A stretch of 64,000 nt of DNA from Scolanthus callimorphus. Its lineage: Eukaryota > Cnidaria > Anthozoa > Actiniaria > Edwardsiidae. Both the position numbers and the translations under genes were made by a program. Positions 59,411 through 64,000 of the stretch are shown piece by piece; position 1 is the first letter of the stretch, and each line of letters starts with the position of its first letter. The stretch is taken from the NCBI GenBank assembly GCA_033964015.1, contig CM066922.1, positions 24,352,507 to 24,416,506 on the forward strand, given 5' to 3'. The notes under the pieces were generated by a model. The model worked only from the letters and a program-made list of their open reading frames with translations, was not told the DNA's origin and made no database searches.

Positions 59411-59488
59411 AACACGCTTAGAAATGACTAAATACGCTGTTTGAGGTATTTGATCTACGGGGGCTCGTAGTATTTCTGTGATATTATG

Positions 59489-60829
59489 TTATTGTGTCAG
59501 TATTTTTATTATTTTGTTTACTTTGTGTTCTAATACATCCTTGAAGCGTTCCATGCGGTGATCAGCGATAAGTGTATCCCTCACACCCTCCATGTTCCAT
59601 GCTTGCCTATAATGATACAATGTAACTCTTTTGTTAATCGGCTTTTGAGGCTTTGGTCTGTACCAAGTCTGCCAAGCATCAGTTGTTAGACGTCCAATGC
59701 TGTGAATGTTCATGATGTAAATTTTATTTGGATTAACGATGCACTTGGTTCTACGATCAAGAAAAGCCTGCGCCACTGTTCTCTGAAAATGCCTCTGAGT
59801 CAGCAGCATCGAGGATTCGCCGTGTGGGTCCACATATTGTTTGGGAAACAGAACCATTCGAAAGCAAAATCCACTTCCTTTTGCTTCCTCAAGCATATCT
59901 ATAAAGTCAACATCCTCATTAGGGAGTATAAACTCATCAACGTCAATAAAGCCAACAAGTTTTGAGCTCCTTCGACTTCGATAAAGACAATCATGAATAG
60001 AGAGCACTTGTCCGTAGTAATGAAGACTAGCGCCATCGTTTAGATGAGGAGGCAACTTCCATGGCAAAACTGTCACCACCCCCTCGCTCACATAGTATTT
60101 GAGGACGTGGCGGACCCTGGGACTTGCTTCTAAGTCATAAAATACGAAATGATTTGCCCCTAGAAGCTGATGGAATTCTATAAACTCAATAATGTTTTGA
60201 GATGTCGGTGCAGCTCCGCTATTAAAAAGTGGAGGCACACAAATGCTCAAATTCCGTAAGGGTTTGTTCATTTCGGTATCCATGACTTTCATGAGTACAC
60301 CAATTGTGTTCGACCCTCTGCAGGTTTCTGTAGAAATATGGATGAATCCAGTGTTTGCGCCAATTCCTTTTGGAGCGCCACACGAGATTATGAATGCAGC
60401 ATAACGACTTTTAGTATTGTCTTTTGGCAAATATGATTGTGCCAACTCCACGGTTGATGTCGTTTTGCAGAGTACAGTCACAGGATTCCTCAGCTCGGTT
60501 ATCATCATCATCCGAAAGAAGGGCTTCTCTTGCTTTGCATTATCGTAGAATACAGAATACACGAATGTGCCAGGACAAATCTCAATAAACTTGAGAACTC
60601 CCGAACTATACCTGCCTTTCAGATGTTCCGGTGAGGTCTCCAGTTTATGCGTAACAGGGATGACATTATTTCTATTCATTTCAAAAAGCCATAATTTCGC
60701 CTGAATGTAAAATGGCGATGTCATAAAGTACTGGACCCAGCTTACTGTCACGAGAAGTAAAAGCGAGATGAGAAAAATGATTCTCTTCCTTGAACTGAAC
60801 AAGTATTTCATACTACTTTTCCTGTCCAT
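59489..60829 (-). CDS. GT92-family (DUF23) glycosyltransferase, type II membrane protein
   Basis: Intact single-exon protein of 446 residues. A basic N-terminus (SSRKR) is followed by one membrane anchor at about 17-36 (IIFLISLLLLVTVSWVQYF), the layout of a Golgi type II glycosyltransferase. The catalytic region follows from about 195: SICVPPLFN, EFIEFHQLLGANHFVFYD (215-232), YGQVLSIHDCLYR (272-284), and the metal-binding DxD-type motif VGFIDVDEFILP (292-303), then WYRP and LYHYRQAW near the end. Known GT92 members add galactose, for example to core fucose (nematode GALT-1) or beta-1,4-galactan (plants); acceptor and sugar here cannot be read from sequence. ATG at 60829 is the first in frame and gives a sensible anchor. 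Lack of introns is common for lineage-expanded GT92 genes. Confidence 0.88.
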   Translation of the reverse strand: MDRKSSMKYLFSSRKRIIFLISLLLLVTVSWVQYFMTSPFYIQAKLWLFEMNRNNVIPVTHKLETSPEHLKGRYSSGVLKFIEICPGTFVYSVFYDNAKQEKPFFRMMMITELRNPVTVLCKTTSTVELAQSYLPKDNTKSRYAAFIISCGAPKGIGANTGFIHISTETCRGSNTIGVLMKVMDTEMNKPLRNLSICVPPLFNSGAAPTSQNIIEFIEFHQLLGANHFVFYDLEASPRVRHVLKYYVSEGVVTVLPWKLPPHLNDGASLHYYGQVLSIHDCLYRSRRSSKLVGFIDVDEFILPNEDVDFIDMLEEAKGSGFCFRMVLFPKQYVDPHGESSMLLTQRHFQRTVAQAFLDRRTKCIVNPNKIYIMNIHSIGRLTTDAWQTWYRPKPQKPINKRVTLYHYRQAWNMEGVRDTLIADHRMERFKDVLEHKVNKIIKILTQ

Positions 60830-62149
60830 ATTGCTGTCGATTATTATGTGAAACTCACTGAGTACCTTTTCACTTTTATTCTTTAGTCAATCTAAAAAAT
60901 CAAAAAAAGGCCGAAGCTAGAAGTAATTGCGACAAAAGAACCATTTGCAGCGACGTCCTAAAAGTCCAAAGAAATTGCGCTGAGGGAACAGGCTTAAAAT
61001 TGGATTTTTTATTTAATTTATGCTCAGACGTCAATAGAATTATTTTTATCTACTTAAACAATATAAAATTGGCAGTCGGATGGACCCTAAAGCCTACGAT
61101 ATGTAACGTAATATCACAGGCTCCACAGGCTACTGATTTGTGCGAAGAATTAACGGTAAAAATACTGAGAATGGCCATGCAAATCATGAGAAAAGTATAC
61201 GATGGAAATTTCAAATCACAAATCAAGAATTGTTCTAAAATAATATATACTCTCTTGTACTTATCTTGATATCTGGGAGAATTTGGGAGATTTGAGCCAT
61301 TTTTTACTGTTCTCTCGTCGTTCCCCATTCAATGTAATTATATATAATGTCAAAATTCACACTATGAAATTAATCCTCGAATCATTTTACCTACCTCTTA
61401 TAGACAGTGAACTAGAACCTGCCAAATGTTTCGGTGAAAGAGCCAATCCCGCTCGGAATATATATGAAATTATTTTCGCAGGTCAAACAGGTAAAAAAGT
61501 ACTACCATGAAGTTTCGGTTGTAGGTTGTTATGACATTTATTCCCGTGTCTCTTAAAACTGAGAGTTTTAGAATTTAGAAGTAGAGTGCAACGAATGTGA
61601 CGAAACTTGGCAAGAAATATTGGAACGTTGTTATAGACTGAATACAAGAACTCATGCGCGAACGGCATGCGAAGGGTGCACGAGCGCGTGACAAGATATC
61701 GATTTACAGCACATGAAAATTTTGTGTACGAACATGGTACTAAAAGAGAAGTAAAGTTGTTGTATTTCAGAGGTGGAATTGATATTAGGCCAAACTAAAA
61801 AAATGATTGGTCCTTCGAGCCGGAAACAGAAGGGAATAACAGAGATTGAATCATGATGGTTGCTTGGAAATAATATATGGAGTCGTGGAGACTTGGAGAT
61901 GGCAAAACCGTGAGAAACAACACGGATTCACGGCACTTATGCCTTGGATTATACCGGACTTGTCTGGAGAAATTGAATCAATATTTTGAAAACTCTTTAT
62001 ACGTATTTACATACTGTTTAAGTGCCCAAAATAGACATAACAAGTTAGGGAATATGTGTACTCAGACTCCGGTTTGATAGAACCGAAATTTGATCAGATT
62101 ATAGATAGAGAATAATCGATCGAGTGGGAACCATGAACTAAATGAATGG
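60830..62149. other. Gene-less stretch
   Basis: Upstream region of the GT92 gene. Several frames of 60-90 codons have no start context, family or splice support. No inverted repeat noticed. Confidence 0.4.
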
Positions 62150-62428
62150 AGATATTCATAACTTTCCCACGGTCACCATGGCCCGTAATTAATTTGTACT
62201 TGCTGAAGTAGCGTTAATCACGATTTTTTTTTTCAAGTTTGATTGCCGTTCATATACATGCTGAGGAGATATTCGTAATTTTCCCACGGTCACGTGGTCA
62301 ATGACGTCATTGTCCTTAATTAGTGAGTACTTGTTGGACCTAGTGTTAAACATGATTATCTCCAAGTTTGATTGCCGTTCATCTAAATGCTGAGGAGATA
62401 TTCGTAATTGTCCCACGGTCACGTGGAT
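62150..62428. repeat. Tandem repeat of about 130 bp
   Basis: GAGATATTCATAACTTTCCC and ACGGTCAC recur three times (62150, 62270, 62394), with CAAGTTTGATTGCCGTTCAT between. The third copy leads directly into the dispersed repeat. Confidence 0.7.
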
Positions 62429-62429
62429 A

Positions 62430-62995
62430 TGATTTTTTTTTTCGGGGATCAGGTTGTGCAAGAATTTTTTTTCGGACGCGAAGGCCATGCACGATTTTTT
62501 TTTCGCAGACACACACAAAAAATATATTGTAATACACGTTATACATACATACCGAAACTTGTCAGAGTGAGAAGTATAGACAGTGGAAAAGGATAAGACC
62601 ACGGAGGCCTGCGCATCGAGCAAGACCTGTTCCCGCGGTGTTCCGTTTCCACGGGCCGTCCAAATCCTATAATACTGTATGTATATGCAGCACAAAATGT
62701 TCTTATACTATATTTATATTGGTTCAGAAATGGAGTAAGAAATCTTTGTTTATGTTGGTCTATGTATAGTGTACAACAAATTTCTTATGCTATATTTACT
62801 GGTTGAGTTAAAAAAGAAATAAAGCTGTTAAACGTCTTCGCCATCCCCCCGCCCCCTATTTGACCTAGTAGAAGACATTTTACAGATAGCGGGTTACCGC
62901 GTTTTTCTTTCGTTGCGCATTCGATCAAGCCTAGAGACAGGCAGATAAGCATTCCGTTTTTTTTGTGTATAGTAAACAAAGTCTGTAGGTTGTAT
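62430..62995. repeat. Dispersed repeat, copy 2
   Basis: Matches 44330-44830 and extends into GCATTCCGTTTTTTTTGTGT, also present at 3674. Four related copies in the window in total. Confidence 0.65.
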
Positions 62996-63124
62996 TATTT
63001 GTGCGCTCAACTGCGCGTCGCAAAGTGTCAAAGTTCACTTTTTGTAGTATCTTATTGGGCGTATCAGGTGCAGGTGAAGAAAATTTCGACTGTTTCCCTT
63101 GCGACAACTGGGAGGGCACAGCAT

Positions 63125-63272
63125 ACACTTAATGACTGCTTCCAAAGGAAAACAGCGAGTTTTGCTTTCCCGAGAATCTCGATGTTTCCCGAGACGAAGT
63201 CGAGGGAAACATCGAGATTCGAGGGAAAACAAAACTCGCTGTTTCCCGAGGATGCAGTCATTAAGTGTGTTT
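63125..63272. repeat. Long hairpin, about 70-bp arms
   Basis: CACTTAATGACTGC...AACAGCGAGTTTTGCTTTCCC on the left pairs with the right arm ending GATGCAGTCATTAAGTGTG; loop around CGAGACGAAGTCGAG. Non-coding. Confidence 0.75.
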
Positions 63273-63341
63273 TATTAGCAAAAAGAAAATTCGTTGTAAA
63301 AATAGTCCGCCGAAATTTCTCGCTCTAGCGACCTCTCCCGC

Positions 63342-63397
63342 GCGGGCAACAATTTTCAATGTAGCCCGCGCGGGCTACATTGAAAATTGTTGCCCGC
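63342..63397. repeat. Perfect 56-bp palindrome
   Basis: 28 bp (GCGGGCAACAATTTTCAATG then TAGCCCGC) followed at once by its exact complement; centre between 63369 and 63370, no loop. Confidence 0.9.
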
Positions 63398-63539
63398 TTG
63401 ACTTTACCACGTGACCATGATAGAACCAATCAGAGCGCACGCTTTGATCGATATAAATACGAGCTATATAATAATATGTTTCATTGACCGGTTATAACAA
63501 AAGCGGAAGTCAGGAGCCGGCTTACTTGTTACCAAGGAG

Positions 63540-63605
63540 AAAAGGCTCGGGGGAGGACTCCCATATTTTTTTGGTCGGGGATGATCGTCGTAAGTACTAG
63601 TGGCA
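63540..63605. mobile_element. Truncated G-run MITE end
   Basis: GGGGGAGGACTCCCATATTT followed by GGGGATGATCGTCG, as in 59205 and 56498, then lost. Confidence 0.5.
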
Positions 63606-63864
63606 CTTTAAGCAATCCATGAAAGGAAACAATTTATAAACCATCGCAAACGAAAAAAGCAACGTGGTGCATGTTTTACTATAGCTAGTCCTTTCGTCCA
63701 TTTCTACCTTGAAAGTGCAGTTGTCTGTTGCGGTGTGGTCATTCAGTTTACATCGTTGCCATCTTTGTACAGAAGCAAACAAAATGATGCATGAAATTAC
63801 ACATGACTTCGCACTTCGCACAGATGACGTCGCACTCATTAAAAACACAGACAAGGAAATATAC

Positions 63865-64000
63865 GTTTCTACCATTTTCTCAGTTTCCTCTCTAAAGAAC
63901 GATACAAAATCCAGTTGGTAAACTGGTACTTCCACTCATTATAGCAAAGCTTGTATGTACTCCTACCCTGGCGGGTATTACGAGCGCGATCCTTCTGAAT
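63865..64000. repeat. Duplicon fragment at the window edge
   Basis: TTTCTCAGTTTCCTCTCTAA and CTTGTATGTACTCCTACCCT match unit C (56318, 56390) and units A and B. It continues beyond the window, so another copy of the methyltransferase duplicon may follow. Confidence 0.65.

Overview
The window looks like nuclear DNA of a cnidarian, most likely an anthozoan such as a stony coral. This is inferred from AT-rich, repeat-packed sequence with GT/AG introns, animal-type genes (a ciliary dynein subunit, a fibrinogen-domain lectin-like protein, NNMT-family methyltransferases, a GT92 glycosyltransferase), and many short inverted-repeat transposons beside relics of DIRS-like, BEL/Pao-like and LINE retroelements. 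Nothing is bacterial, and there are no operons or CRISPR arrays. The species cannot be named from sequence alone.

Layout. 1.7-12.0 kb (+): a seven-exon gene for a secreted PAN-EGF-EGF-fibrinogen protein. Its exon phases chain together from signal peptide to stop codon, but three one-base losses break the fibrinogen part. 12-22 kb: transposon graveyard (minisatellite, LINE relic, tRNA-like SINE heads, two terminal-inverted-repeat elements with target duplications, DIRS and BEL/Pao pieces, an inverted repeat with a hammerhead-like core). 22.7-23.8 kb (-): intact, intronless DYNC2LI1. 24.4-25.9 kb: two LINE 3' ends. 26.9-31.8 kb: remains of a zinc-ribbon transposase-like gene whose 3' part is tandemly triplicated. 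32-45 kb: no gene; many foldback elements, several nested. 45.3-57 kb: segmental tandem duplication carrying two intact NNMT-like methyltransferase genes (-), plus truncated copies; insertions in single copies give filled/empty site comparisons. 58.5-59.1 kb: LINE 3' relic. 59.5-60.8 kb (-): intact single-exon GT92 glycosyltransferase. 61-64 kb: repeats, a long hairpin and a perfect 56-bp palindrome.

The genes do not form a pathway; they are independent loci separated by repeats. The most unusual signals are (i) a foldback family whose two copies share both flanks but carry unrelated palindromic inserts, (ii) a 485-bp foldback insertion with a 6-bp target duplication, proven by its empty site in the sister duplicon, (iii) the triplicated transposase fragment with a shared frameshift, and (iv) the broken fibrinogen gene. 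I see no convincing new multi-gene system. All similarity statements are from reading and recollection; no search was run.
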